From Oscillospiraceae bacterium (lineage in GTDB: Bacteria; Bacillota; Clostridia; Oscillospirales; Acutalibacteraceae): a stretch of DNA of 42,790 bases. Under the pieces are notes generated by a model. The model did not search any database, was not told the origin of the DNA, and worked only from the letters and a program-made list of their open reading frames with translations. Below are positions 1 to 9,101 of this stretch, piece by piece. How positions within the stretch are numbered: the stretch's first letter is position 1; each line of letters starts with the position of its first letter. The translations under genes and the position numbers were made by a program. Location: the NCBI GenBank assembly GCA_029225165.1, contig JAQXVY010000051.1:1-42790 (forward strand). Reading direction: 5' to 3'.

Positions 1-1
1 C

Positions 2-250
2 TGCCCCGGCGACTGGTTATATTCAAGACTGGGTAATGTGGCAAAGGAGGTTACAAAAGCACTCAACACCCCAAACAAAAAAGGTTCTACAAGCAAAGAA
101 AACACCACAAAGAAAAAATCCATTGACTCCATTGCCCGTGAAGTAATTAACGGCAAATGGGGCAACGGAGCCGACAGAAAGAAAAGACTCATTTCTGCGG
201 GCTACGATTACAACGCCGTACAGAAAAGAGTCAATGAACTTTTAAGATAA
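2..250 (+). CDS. 3' end of a peptidoglycan amidase/lysin with a Cpl-7 (CW_7) repeat (5' end outside window)
   Basis: The frame is open from the window edge and begins CPGDWLYSRLGNVAKEV, which resembles the end of an N-acetylmuramoyl-L-alanine amidase catalytic domain. A Lys/Thr/Ser-rich linker follows, then a C-terminal segment (SIDSIAREVINGKWGNG to KRVNELLR) that matches the Cpl-7/CW_7 cell-wall-binding repeat. Family knowledge: such lysins in clostridial ICEs open the peptidoglycan locally for the conjugation machinery. The GTG at 38 is an internal codon and not a convincing start, because the homologous reading continues upstream of it. The last ~30 bases and the terminator recur at 14012-14103. 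The catalytic class is judged only from the first dozen residues and is therefore less sure than the CW_7 repeat. Confidence 0.75.
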   Translation, partial: CPGDWLYSRLGNVAKEVTKALNTPNKKGSTSKENTTKKKSIDSIAREVINGKWGNGADRKKRLISAGYDYNAVQKRVNELLR

Positions 251-312
251 CTGAAAAAACAAAGTATTTATGCCCGTTGGAGAATAATTTCTCTGACGGG
301 CGTTATTTTTTT
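219..312 (+). repeat. Direct repeat, copy 1: amidase 3' end plus terminator
   Basis: The first 34 bases (219-252, from tacagaaaagagtc onward) are identical to 14012-14045. The following terminator hairpin is near-identical to the one at 14064-14104. The two copies bracket about 13.8 kb that holds both sugar operons. Confidence 0.9.
272..312 (+). terminator. Rho-independent terminator of the amidase gene
   Basis: The stem GCCCGTtgGAGA pairs with TCTCtgACGGGC around a short AT loop, followed by an 8-9 T tract (304-312). It lies about 20 bases after the amidase stop. Confidence 0.85.
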
Positions 313-422
313 TGACTGTTTTAAAATTTTTTTAAAATTTTTTAAAAAACCGTCCTTTTTATATCATTTCCAAGGCTAACAAATAGAGGGCAACACATAA
401 GGCTCTCGGAATTGGAGGTGAA

Positions 423-468
423 ATGATGAAACATAATCTCCATATTAGTGTTTCAGACAACCCGCAAA
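423..468 (+). pseudogene. Truncated 5' end of a small ICE gene fused to foreign sequence
   Basis: A good ribosome site (ggagg, 412-418) precedes ATG codons at 423 and 426, and translation begins MKHNLHISVSD. This resembles the start of a short conserved protein in clostridial ICEs, from memory only. After about 12 residues the frame runs out of step into the SH3 fragment and ends at a TGA at 531. The segment therefore looks like a start region joined by deletion to an unrelated gene end. No functional product is expected. Confidence 0.45.
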
Positions 469-624
469 GACCCCGGCACGAACTACGCCGCAACCGGCAA
501 GTTCACCGGCAAAGGAGTTTTCACCATTGTTGAAACAAGGCAAGGAACAGGCTCTGATAAAGGCTGGGGCAAGCTGAAAAGCGGTGCAGGTTGGATTGCG
601 CTTGACTACACAACAAAAATTTAA
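466..624 (+). pseudogene. C-terminal fragment of a bacterial SH3-domain protein (probable second lysin)
   Basis: One frame reads KDPGTNYAATGKF, then GKGVFTIVETRQG, then WGKLKSGAGWIALDYTTKI and a TAA stop at 622. This is the pattern of a bacterial SH3 (SH3_3) domain as found at the C-terminus of cell-wall amidases: a PGTNY turn, alternating strands and a Gly-Trp-Ile end. No start codon or N-terminal catalytic domain precedes it. The upstream sequence belongs to another gene start, so this is a decapitated remnant. Together with the CW_7 fragment it suggests that two different lysin ends have been stacked here. Confidence 0.65.
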
Positions 625-630
625 CTGAAT

Positions 631-804
631 ATCTTTAAAGCAATGGCAGACGACATAAAGCTGTCGTCTGCCACGGTAAAAAGATCTATTAAAGATTTGA
701 AAAAAGCCGGACTAATCGAAACCGAACAGCGTTACCGTGAGCAAGGCGGCAAGAGCAGTTTGCTTTATAAATTAAACATTGGTAATATGTGTTGTTTATT
801 GTAA
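631..804 (+). pseudogene. C-terminal fragment of a helix-turn-helix protein
   Basis: The frame reads MADDIKLSSATVKRSIKDL, then KKAGLIETEQRYREQGGKSSLLYKLN, ending at TAA 802. Over 45 positions it shares 30 identical residues with the C-terminal half of the complete HTH protein encoded at 7579-7839, so it is a diverged copy of the same ICE gene. The N-terminal ~40 residues (RLTFLYQMDLP-like, in the intact copy) are missing and the frame is joined directly after the SH3 fragment. It may encode no product. Confidence 0.7.
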
Positions 805-850
805 ATGCAAAGTAATAATAAAAACTGAACCTTTTGGCTCATTTGGGTGA

Positions 851-1171
851 TATTTTTTTATTGTTGTAGGTTTTGCGATTGTTTTACTATTGTTTGCAAT
901 TTCAGCATTACCTGTTTTTGCCGCAGGTGATGTATCAACTGCAATAGAAAACACTTGGACAACTGCACAAACTCAGATTAAAAATGTAGTAAACAATGTT
1001 GTGTTTCCTGCTGTGGATATGATACTTGCTATCTTATTCTTTGTTAAGCTGTCTATGGCATATATGGACTACCGAAAGCATGGACAGTTTGAATTCACCG
1101 CACCGGCAATCCTATTTGTGTGTCTTGTGTTTTCACTTACAGCTCCGCTGTATATCTGGACGATTCTTTGA
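851..1171 (+). pseudogene. DUF3852-like small conjugation-associated membrane protein, start region lost
   Basis: The frame is open from just after a TGA at 848 to the TGA after ...PLYIWTIL. It shows a signal-like hydrophobic stretch ending ALPVFAAGD, then two membrane segments (about FPAVDMILAILFFVKLSMAY and APAILFVCLVFSLTAPLYI) separated by a charged DYRKHGQFEF loop. This matches, from memory, the DUF3852-type proteins next to virD4 in Tn1549-like ICEs; a signal peptide plus two membrane spans also resembles VirB2-like pilins. There is no ATG upstream and no ribosome site. A TTG at 890 would start inside the signal sequence. I treat it as 5'-truncated, though a weak non-ATG start cannot be excluded. 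Confidence 0.6.
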
Positions 1172-1173
1172 TA

Positions 1174-1220
1174 AAAGAAAATATCGCCCGATTTAAAATA
1201 AATCGAACGATATCTTCTTT
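1174..1220. terminator. Bidirectional terminator ending the lac operon
   Basis: An extended inverted repeat, AAGAaAATATCG...GATTTAaaaTAAATC...CGATATcTTCTT, lies between the convergent ICE relic and the lac operon. On the minus strand it is followed by a T-rich run, as expected downstream of mgsA. Confidence 0.75.
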
Positions 1221-1260
1221 AATTGATTACTTAAGGGTGTATACTAAAATAAACTTATTA

Positions 1261-1647
1261 TCAAATGCTTTCAAAGAAGGATTTGTTTTTTAATGCTTCA
1301 AGCATTATTACTGCACTTCTTTCGTTTGTTGCAAGAGGGATTTTCTGAACATCGCCTAAACGGAGTAATGCTGAAACATCAGGTTCGTGTGGTTGAGCAG
1401 TGAGTGGGTCACGGAGAAAAATTATTAAATCAATTTCTCCATTAGCAAGCATTGCTCCGATTTGCTGATCGCCACCAAGAGAGCCACTTTTCATTCTGTG
1501 GATGGTAAGACCTGTTTCCCCCATTATCAATGTTCCTGTTGTTCCTGTGGCGTACAGTTCATGCTGCGAAAGCACATCTTTGTATTTCTTTGAAAGTTCA
1601 ATTATTTAATTTTTCTTTTTGTCGTGTGCAATCAATGCAATCTTCAT
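1261..1647 (-). pseudogene. mgsA: Methylglyoxal synthase with premature stop at codon 14
   Basis: MgsA converts dihydroxyacetone phosphate to methylglyoxal and phosphate, a bypass used when sugar phosphates build up. A ribosome site (aagggagaa) and ATG at 1647 begin MKIALIAHDKKKN. A TAA then follows at 1608-1606, and the same frame continues [21 protein letters not shown] through [20 protein letters not shown] and [20 protein letters not shown] to a TGA at 1261. The rest is thus intact and the lesion is one in-frame nonsense codon. Restart at GTG 1575 would give 104 residues lacking the N-terminal strand and the His/Lys of the IAHDKKK motif, which the family uses to bind phosphate, so an active enzyme is unlikely without readthrough. 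It is the third gene of the lac operon, 24 bases after lacZ. Confidence 0.85.
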
Positions 1648-1671
1648 AGTAGTTCTCCCTTATGTTATCTA

Positions 1672-4272
<2,601 letters not shown>

Positions 4273-4282
4273 TTATCTGAAA

Positions 4283-5647
4283 TTACTTATCTGTGCTTAA
4301 TTCTTTGTTAGCCTGTTCAACCTTTAAGAAGAAAAGCAAACACATAATAGCAATATTGATTATGAGCGGTAACCAAAGATAAATAAAGTTGAGCATACTT
4401 ACACAAGATGCTGACTGTACTGCAGCATTTTCAATGTAACCACTAGCTTCGAGCAACCAACCAGTAAGAGCTACGCCAATACCGCCGCCAATTTTTACGC
4501 CAAGTGAAGTACATGAAAACATTGTACCGTCAATCCTGACACCTTTTTTCTTGTATGTATAATCTGAAGATGCAGCAATAAGAGCATTTATATCTCCCTG
4601 AAGAGGACCCATACCAAGTGTAGAAATAGCTAAACAAATTAGCATCATAGGTACATTACCAATATAACCACCCACTAAAACTAACACTCTGAATATAGTT
4701 GAAATTATATAACCAACAATATTCACTTTATACATACCTTTGAATTTACTTACCAAAAACGGGGTTGAAATTAATCCGATAATCATTGGAATGTTTATTG
4801 CAAGTGAAAATGTACCGAGAAGATTTGGATCTCCTAAGATGTACTTAGTGTAATAAATACCCATACCTGTCATTGCAGTATATAACTGTGTCAGAATATA
4901 TGTACAACAAATAATAACAAAGTATTTGTTCTGAATAAGGTATTTCATTGCCTGTTTGAAAGAATATTTATTTGTTTCTTTCTTTTCTTCTATAATTTCT
5001 TCTTCATTAGTTTTATCATCAGGAAGTTCTTTTACTGAGAATACTGAAATTGTGTTAGCCACAATACCGATAATAGCATAAATAATTGCCATCCATTTCC
5101 AAGCATTAGCATCGTTTCCTAAAAATGCTACAGCACCAACTGTAATAGCCTGAATGGTCATACTTGTAGCTGTTGCAAAAATAAATCTAAAAGTACCTAA
5201 CTGAACTCTTTCTGTTCCATTTCTGGTTACAAGAGCTGTAAGAGCTCCATAGGCGATGTTGTTAGCTGTAAAGAAACCAGCGTTCAAAAGTGTATATACG
5301 ATAAAGAAATATATATATTTTGCTGTTTCTCCCCAGCTTGCTGGTATAGCAAACGCTGCTACAAGCAATACTGCACAACCTATATAAGCATAAAGCATCC
5401 AAGGTCTTGCTTTACCAAGCTTTGTTTTTGTCCTATCAATCATTGAACCAAAGAAAATATCTGTAACACCGTCAAATATTTTTGAAACCATCATAAGTGT
5501 ACCGATGATGCCGGCATTCAGACCAACTGTATCTGTCAGATAAATCATCAGGAAGAATGTAAGGAATGCATACACCACATTACCTGCGATATCGCCTGAG
5601 CCGTAACCGATTTTGTTATACCATTTTAAATATTTCTTTTCTGTCAT
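4283..5647 (-). CDS. lacS: GPH-family sugar:cation symporter, probable lactose permease
   Basis: A twelve-span transporter of the glycoside-pentoside-hexuronide:cation symporter family (MFS clan), 454 residues. The N-terminus (KIGYGSGDIAGN) and the loop DRTKTKLGKARPWML after the second helix are diagnostic of the family. Unlike Streptococcus LacS it lacks a C-terminal PTS IIA domain, so HPr-dependent phosphorylation is not expected. A charged loop (about 208-225, NEEEIIEEKKE) divides the two six-helix halves. I chose ATG 5647, 8 bases after an AGAGG site; the upstream GTG at 5656 would overlap that site. As the first gene of the lac operon it most likely imports lactose. The substrate is inferred from context. 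Confidence 0.88.
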   Translation of the reverse strand: MTEKKYLKWYNKIGYGSGDIAGNVVYAFLTFFLMIYLTDTVGLNAGIIGTLMMVSKIFDGVTDIFFGSMIDRTKTKLGKARPWMLYAYIGCAVLLVAAFAIPASWGETAKYIYFFIVYTLLNAGFFTANNIAYGALTALVTRNGTERVQLGTFRFIFATATSMTIQAITVGAVAFLGNDANAWKWMAIIYAIIGIVANTISVFSVKELPDDKTNEEEIIEEKKETNKYSFKQAMKYLIQNKYFVIICCTYILTQLYTAMTGMGIYYTKYILGDPNLLGTFSLAINIPMIIGLISTPFLVSKFKGMYKVNIVGYIISTIFRVLVLVGGYIGNVPMMLICLAISTLGMGPLQGDINALIAASSDYTYKKKGVRIDGTMFSCTSLGVKIGGGIGVALTGWLLEASGYIENAAVQSASCVSMLNFIYLWLPLIINIAIMCLLFFLKVEQANKELSTDK

Positions 5648-5849
5648 TGTAAACACCTCTTGTCAGTAATCTTAAAGTTTGATTTTGTTAATGTGGATTG
5701 GTCGCTTAGAGTTATTTTATTCATCTATATCATTTGCCGTCCCGTATGATGAGTAATTACTCTAATTAAAGTAGGTTTAATTTTAAGTCATCCCTCCAGT
5801 TCTTATGAGTAGAAATTGCTAATAATTTATTAACATGTTCTCTTTTTTG

Positions 5850-5878
5850 ATTATATTTTACCAATGATATACTGCGGT
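5850..5878 (-). promoter_or_regulatory. Probable activator-dependent promoter of lacS-lacZ-mgsA
   Basis: On the minus strand a perfect TATAAT (5855-5850) is preceded at 17 bases by ACCGCA, which bears no resemblance to TTGACA. A good -10 with no -35 and an AraC-type site 5 bases upstream fits an activator-dependent promoter. It implies a leader of about 190 bases, in which I see no riboswitch. The rest of the 341-base lacS-araC gap (5648-5988) contains only the operator and promoter listed next and a 12-base palindrome at 5751-5762. Confidence 0.5.
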
Positions 5879-5883
5879 AGCAA

Positions 5884-5918
5884 TGCACAGAATTAAATGA
5901 TATATGCACAAAATTAAA
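5884..5918. promoter_or_regulatory. Tandem AraC-type operator (two direct repeats, 21-bp spacing)
   Basis: TGCACAgAATTAAA (5884-5897) and TGCACAaAATTAAA (5905-5918) match at 13 of 14 positions and start exactly 21 bases apart, two helical turns. This is the usual layout of AraC/XylS-family binding sites. The pair lies between the divergent lacS and araC-type promoters, next to both -35 regions. Confidence 0.7.
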
Positions 5919-5926
5919 GTAATCTA

Positions 5927-5954
5927 TTGTAATAGCTCAAAATTTATGTATAAT
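5927..5954 (+). promoter_or_regulatory. Promoter of the AraC-family regulator gene
   Basis: TTGTAA (5927-5932), a 16-base spacer and TATAAT (5949-5954). Transcription would begin about 25-30 bases before the ATG at 5989, which has a good aagcggagg ribosome site. Confidence 0.6.
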
Positions 5955-5988
5955 ATTTATATAAAGTAAAAAGCGGAGGTTAAAATTT

Positions 5989-6840
5989 ATGTATACAAAC
6001 CTTGCATATTTAGGAAAACCGCACGAAGATATAGTAGATTACTCAAAACCAATTATGGTAACCTGTTGTGGATATTACAGAGTACATACAAGTAGTGTCA
6101 TTTCTACTGAACGTCCAAACGGTCGTGGCGATTATCAATTACTTTATATAGCTGAAGGTAAAGCACATTTTTATTTTGACAGTAAAGAGCGAATAATAAA
6201 TAAAGGAAATATGATTCTTTTTCGTCCGGGCGAAACACAGATTTATTACTATTATGCATCAGAAAAGCCTGAAGCCTATTGGGTGCATTTTACAGGATAT
6301 GATGTAAATAACATTTTAGATTATTATCAAATGCCTAAAGGAGAAAATGTATTTTTTACAGGTACCTCTCCTGATTATCAATGGTTGTTCCGTCAAATGA
6401 TTCAGGAGTTACAACTTCGTCGAGTTAATTATGCAGATTTTTTAACTATGATTCTAAGACATATATTTTTGATGATTAACCGATATTTGAAAGAAGGACA
6501 AACCGCCAGCAGTGATGTAATCAATGAGATTGAAAAAGCAACTCATTATTTTAACGAAAATTACAATAAGCAAATCAACATAGAAAAATATGCAGAAAAA
6601 TGCCATATGAGTTCTTGTTGGTTTATAAACAACTTTAAAAAAATCACTAAGGTGACTCCGATGCAATATATCGTTTCCCTTCGTATTACCAATGCTATCA
6701 ATTTAATTGAAAATACAGATTACAACATTACTGAAATAGCAAATGCGGTTGGATATGATAATTCATTGTATTTTAGCCGACTGTTTCATAAGCATACAGG
6801 AATGTCACCAAGTGAATACAAGAAAAAATATAAAAAGTAA
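5989..6840 (+). CDS. AraC-family transcriptional regulator of the lac operon
   Basis: 283 residues. Residues 1 to about 165 form an AraC-type cupin sensor domain (…GDYQLLYIAEGKAHFYFDS…, GNMILFRPGETQIYY). Residues about 185-283 hold the double helix-turn-helix, with the characteristic second motif ITEIANAVGYDNSLYFSRLF followed by HKHTGMSPSEYKKKY. Divergently placed to lacS with two phased repeats between them, it most likely activates lacS-lacZ-mgsA in response to lactose, galactose or a derivative. The effector is not visible in sequence. ATG 5989 follows aagcggagg. A strong terminator follows its stop. Codon use and AT content resemble the lac genes, so regulator and operon probably moved together. 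Confidence 0.9.
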   Translation: MYTNLAYLGKPHEDIVDYSKPIMVTCCGYYRVHTSSVISTERPNGRGDYQLLYIAEGKAHFYFDSKERIINKGNMILFRPGETQIYYYYASEKPEAYWVHFTGYDVNNILDYYQMPKGENVFFTGTSPDYQWLFRQMIQELQLRRVNYADFLTMILRHIFLMINRYLKEGQTASSDVINEIEKATHYFNENYNKQINIEKYAEKCHMSSCWFINNFKKITKVTPMQYIVSLRITNAINLIENTDYNITEIANAVGYDNSLYFSRLFHKHTGMSPSEYKKKYKK

Positions 6841-6871
6841 GGTGTAATGAGTATTACAACTTTCACAAGCA

Positions 6872-6905
6872 AACAAGGTCATCGAAAAATGATGACCTTG
6901 TTTTT
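6872..6905 (+). terminator. Terminator of the AraC-family gene
   Basis: CAAGGTCATC pairs with GATGACCTTG around a gaaaaat loop, followed by five T. The truncated virD4 sequence begins immediately after it, so this terminator marks the right edge of the lac module. Confidence 0.85.
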
Positions 6906-7586
6906 ATGTATAGGAAATTGCTCGTTTATCGTTGTGTGTTCTTTTGTGATGAATTTGGCACTCTGCCTAAGATTGATTCAGCAGAGATGATGTTCTCTGC
7001 ATCACGTTCTCGTAAATTGCAGATAGTACCAATTATTCAATCCTTTGCACAGCTTGAGAAAAATTATGGTAAAGAGGGAGCAGATATTATCATTGATAAT
7101 ACACAGCTTACAATCTTTGGTGGCTTTGCTCCTAACAGTACAAGTGCAGAAATATTGTCAAAGTCACTTGGTAGTAGAACAGTGATGAGTGGTTCAGTCA
7201 GCAAAAGTAAAAATGATCCGTCACAATCTTTGCAGATGATAGAGAGACCATTGATGACTCCTGATGAACTGAAATCCTTGCCCAAAGGCACATTTGTTGT
7301 TATGAAAACAGGCTTTTATCCTATGAAAGTTAAACTTAAATTGTTTTTTAAATGGGGTATTAAGTTTGAAGAAGCATATACCGTTGAAGAGAACGGAAAC
7401 CGTCAGGTTGCTTATGCTAACAGTACAGAGTTGATGAATAAGATAATTGAGTCTTACAATCCTGATTTTATTGATAAAACTAAAACAGTAGAAGTTATCG
7501 AAAACAAAGATAACAAACCACCTAAAGAAAAACAAGCTCCACTAAGAACCGAACGACCAAAACAGAAGGCAACTGAAGATGAGTAG
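6906..7586 (+). pseudogene. C-terminal third of a VirD4/TraG-type conjugative coupling protein
   Basis: The coupling ATPase brings DNA to the type IV secretion channel. The remnant begins at the Walker B region (VFFCDEFGTLPKID), then SASRSRKLQIVPIIQSFAQL (TraG/VirD4 C-terminal domain), DNTQLTIFGGFAPNS, and ends with a basic, proline-rich tail. Intact proteins are about 600 residues; here the N-terminal membrane spans and Walker A are absent. The frame opens right after the AraC-gene terminator, so the lac module or a deletion has replaced the 5' part. The ATG at 6906 has no convincing ribosome site and translation would lack ATP-binding residues. Its stop overlaps the next gene by 8 bases, as in the intact ICE operon. 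Confidence 0.85.
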
Positions 7587-7839
7587 ACTAACATTTTTAT
7601 ATCAAATGGACTTACCACATCGAGCAGTTGCCGTATATGTTTATCTCTACGACCGAGCCAACAAAAACGGAGAATGCTGGCCATCCGTTTCTACTATTGC
7701 AAAGGAAATAAAGCTGTCCCAAGCCACCGTCCGCAGAGCAATCAAAGACCTCCGTAAGGCAGGGCTTATTGAAGCTACGCAAAGATATAGAACTAAAGGT
7801 GGTACTAGTACGCTGTTATTTAAGCTGAAACAAAAATAA
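7579..7839 (+). CDS. ICE helix-turn-helix protein (HTH_36 type), apparently intact
   Basis: 86 residues. The N-terminus RLTFLYQMDLPHRAVAVYVYL and the winged HTH (CWPSVSTIAKEIKLSQATVRRAI, then DLRKAGLIEATQRY) match the HTH_36 replication/regulatory proteins found after virD4 in clostridial ICEs. The start ATG 7579 overlaps the end of the virD4 fragment, so it was translationally coupled. A second, truncated and diverged copy lies at 631-804. With its operon partner broken it may be expressed poorly or not at all. It is the last ICE gene before the gal module. Confidence 0.7.
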   Translation: MSRLTFLYQMDLPHRAVAVYVYLYDRANKNGECWPSVSTIAKEIKLSQATVRRAIKDLRKAGLIEATQRYRTKGGTSTLLFKLKQK

Positions 7840-7841
7840 AA

Positions 7842-7883
7842 ACACCTGTATCAAACAAAACGCTTTTGATACAGGTGTAATTT
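7842..7883. terminator. Bidirectional terminator between the HTH gene and the GalR-type gene
   Basis: ACACCTGTATCAAA (7842-7855) pairs perfectly with TTTGATACAGGTGT (7865-7878). A T-rich stretch lies on the right; on the other strand the stem leads into an A/T run. It can end both convergent genes. Confidence 0.85.
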
Positions 7884-8887
7884 TAAATTTCTTTACAAGA
7901 GTTTCTAATTTCGATTTTACAAGGGAGTTTAATTCGCATAGGAGATGGAATAGATTTTTGTCCTGATGTAACCATATTATATACAATCGACACACCATAC
8001 ATTCCCATTGCGTAAACAGGGGCACTCATAGTTGTAAGCGGTGGGTTTGTATAGTTTGAAATTTCGGTATTGTCAAAGCCTATTATGGAAATGTCCTCAG
8101 GAACCCTATATCCCCTATCTTGCAATGCTCGCATAGCACCAATTGCAATCGGATCACTTGCGGCGAATATTGCAGTAGGTAAATTACCTTTGTCAATCAT
8201 ATCACGCATTGCATTATGTGCAGATGAAATATTAAACTCCGTCATACCTATATATTCTTTATATTCAATACTATTAGCTTCGCAGTATTCTTTGAAGATG
8301 CCAAGTCGTTCATCAGGCAAAGAAGAATTATCTTCTATAGTTTCTATCCCACCAAGAAAACCGATTTTTTTGTGACCTAAGTTATTTAAATAATCCAATG
8401 CACAAGTTACGGCTTGTTTGAAATCAAGTGTAATAGATGTAATATCAGCATCTTCAACAGGCATATCTAAGAAAACAATATTATCAGTAATATTTTTAAG
8501 TTCTTGGATTTCTTGTTTACTAAACTTACCTAAACAAAGTAAGCCGTCAACCTCGCTTAAGGCTTCAAAGTAATCCACATCTGTCTTAAATTTACGGATA
8601 ATGTTTATCTTGTTTTGTGAACAGCAGTCCTCTATGCCGTGACGCATCATTAAATAGTATTGATCTTCCATTTCCTGAACAGCGGAAAACCATTGTAATA
8701 TACCAATAGTGCAGTTTGGTGAGGAAATCACTTTCTTTTTCTTAATATAATTAAGTTCATTGGCTGCATTTAGAACCCTTTGTTTAGTTTCAGGAGAAGT
8801 ACTCAGAGTTGTATCATTATTAAGAATTCTTGACACTGTAGCCACAGAAACATTAGCCTTTTTAGCAACATCACGTATTGTAGCCAA
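7883..8887 (-). CDS. galR: LacI/GalR-family repressor of the gal operon
   Basis: 334 residues from a TTG start at 8887, which has aagaggtg 6 bases upstream. The longer frame to 8956 has no ribosome site and would cross the promoter. The N-terminal HTH and hinge (ATIRDVAKKANVSVATVSRI) are typical LacI family. The periplasmic-binding-like sensor follows, with DGLLCLG, a GHKKIGFLGG motif and SIIGFDNTEIS near residue 270. The start closely resembles streptococcal GalR. It is divergent from galK with operators in the shared region, including one inside its own promoter, so it most likely represses galKETM and itself and is released by galactose or a derivative. The symbol is assigned from similarity and context. 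Confidence 0.85.
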   Translation of the reverse strand: MATIRDVAKKANVSVATVSRILNNDTTLSTSPETKQRVLNAANELNYIKKKKVISSPNCTIGILQWFSAVQEMEDQYYLMMRHGIEDCCSQNKINIIRKFKTDVDYFEALSEVDGLLCLGKFSKQEIQELKNITDNIVFLDMPVEDADITSITLDFKQAVTCALDYLNNLGHKKIGFLGGIETIEDNSSLPDERLGIFKEYCEANSIEYKEYIGMTEFNISSAHNAMRDMIDKGNLPTAIFAASDPIAIGAMRALQDRGYRVPEDISIIGFDNTEISNYTNPPLTTMSAPVYAMGMYGVSIVYNMVTSGQKSIPSPMRIKLPCKIEIRNSCKEI

Positions 8888-8911
8888 TAAAATCACCTCT
8901 TTTATGTCTTT

Positions 8912-8940
8912 ATTATAGTAAATATTTACTAAAAAATCAA
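8912..8940 (-). promoter_or_regulatory. Promoter of the GalR-type gene containing a perfect operator palindrome
   Basis: Minus strand: TTGATT (8940-8935), a 17-base spacer and TATAAT (8917-8912). The spacer holds TAGTAAATATTTACTA (8916-8931), a perfect 16-base palindrome overlapping the first two bases of the -10. This is the size and symmetry of LacI-family operators, and the position implies autorepression. Confidence 0.8.
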
Positions 8941-9010
8941 GCGGTAAATTGTACAAAACACAGAAAAACAGTATTTTACTTAAAAATAGATAAATTTTAC
9001 TAAAAACACA

Positions 9011-9039
9011 TTGACATTTTAGTAAACATAAATTATAAT
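9011..9039 (+). promoter_or_regulatory. Consensus galKETM promoter with an operator-like site in the spacer
   Basis: TTGACA (9011-9016), 17 bases, TATAAT (9034-9039): a perfect sigma-A promoter. The spacer contains TAGTAAACATAAATTA (9020-9035), whose left half equals the palindrome in the divergent promoter and whose right half is degenerate. It again overlaps the first two bases of the -10. An inverted half-site TTTTACTAAAA lies at 8995-9005. A promoter this strong needs a repressor. Confidence 0.8.
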
Positions 9040-9101
9040 TTAGTTAACATAGAGGTAAACAAACAACAAATATTATTTTTTAATAGTAAAGGGTGGGCAT
9101 A

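Noticed and set aside
1261..1575. Reading the 104-residue ORF as an intact methylglyoxal synthase
   Set aside because: The conserved N-terminus lies upstream in the same frame behind an ATG and ribosome site; the shorter form is only what remains after the stop at codon 14 and lacks phosphate-binding residues.
5648..5849. Possible riboswitch or attenuator in the ~190-base lacS leader
   Set aside because: No strong nested stems, no terminator/antiterminator pair and no recognisable aptamer core; only a 12-base palindrome GAGTAATTACTC at 5751-5762 of unknown meaning.
7883..8956. Longer LacI-family protein starting at 8956
   Set aside because: The extra N-terminal residues have no homology to the family, no ribosome site, and would place coding sequence over the operator and promoter; TTG 8887 fits both site and homology.
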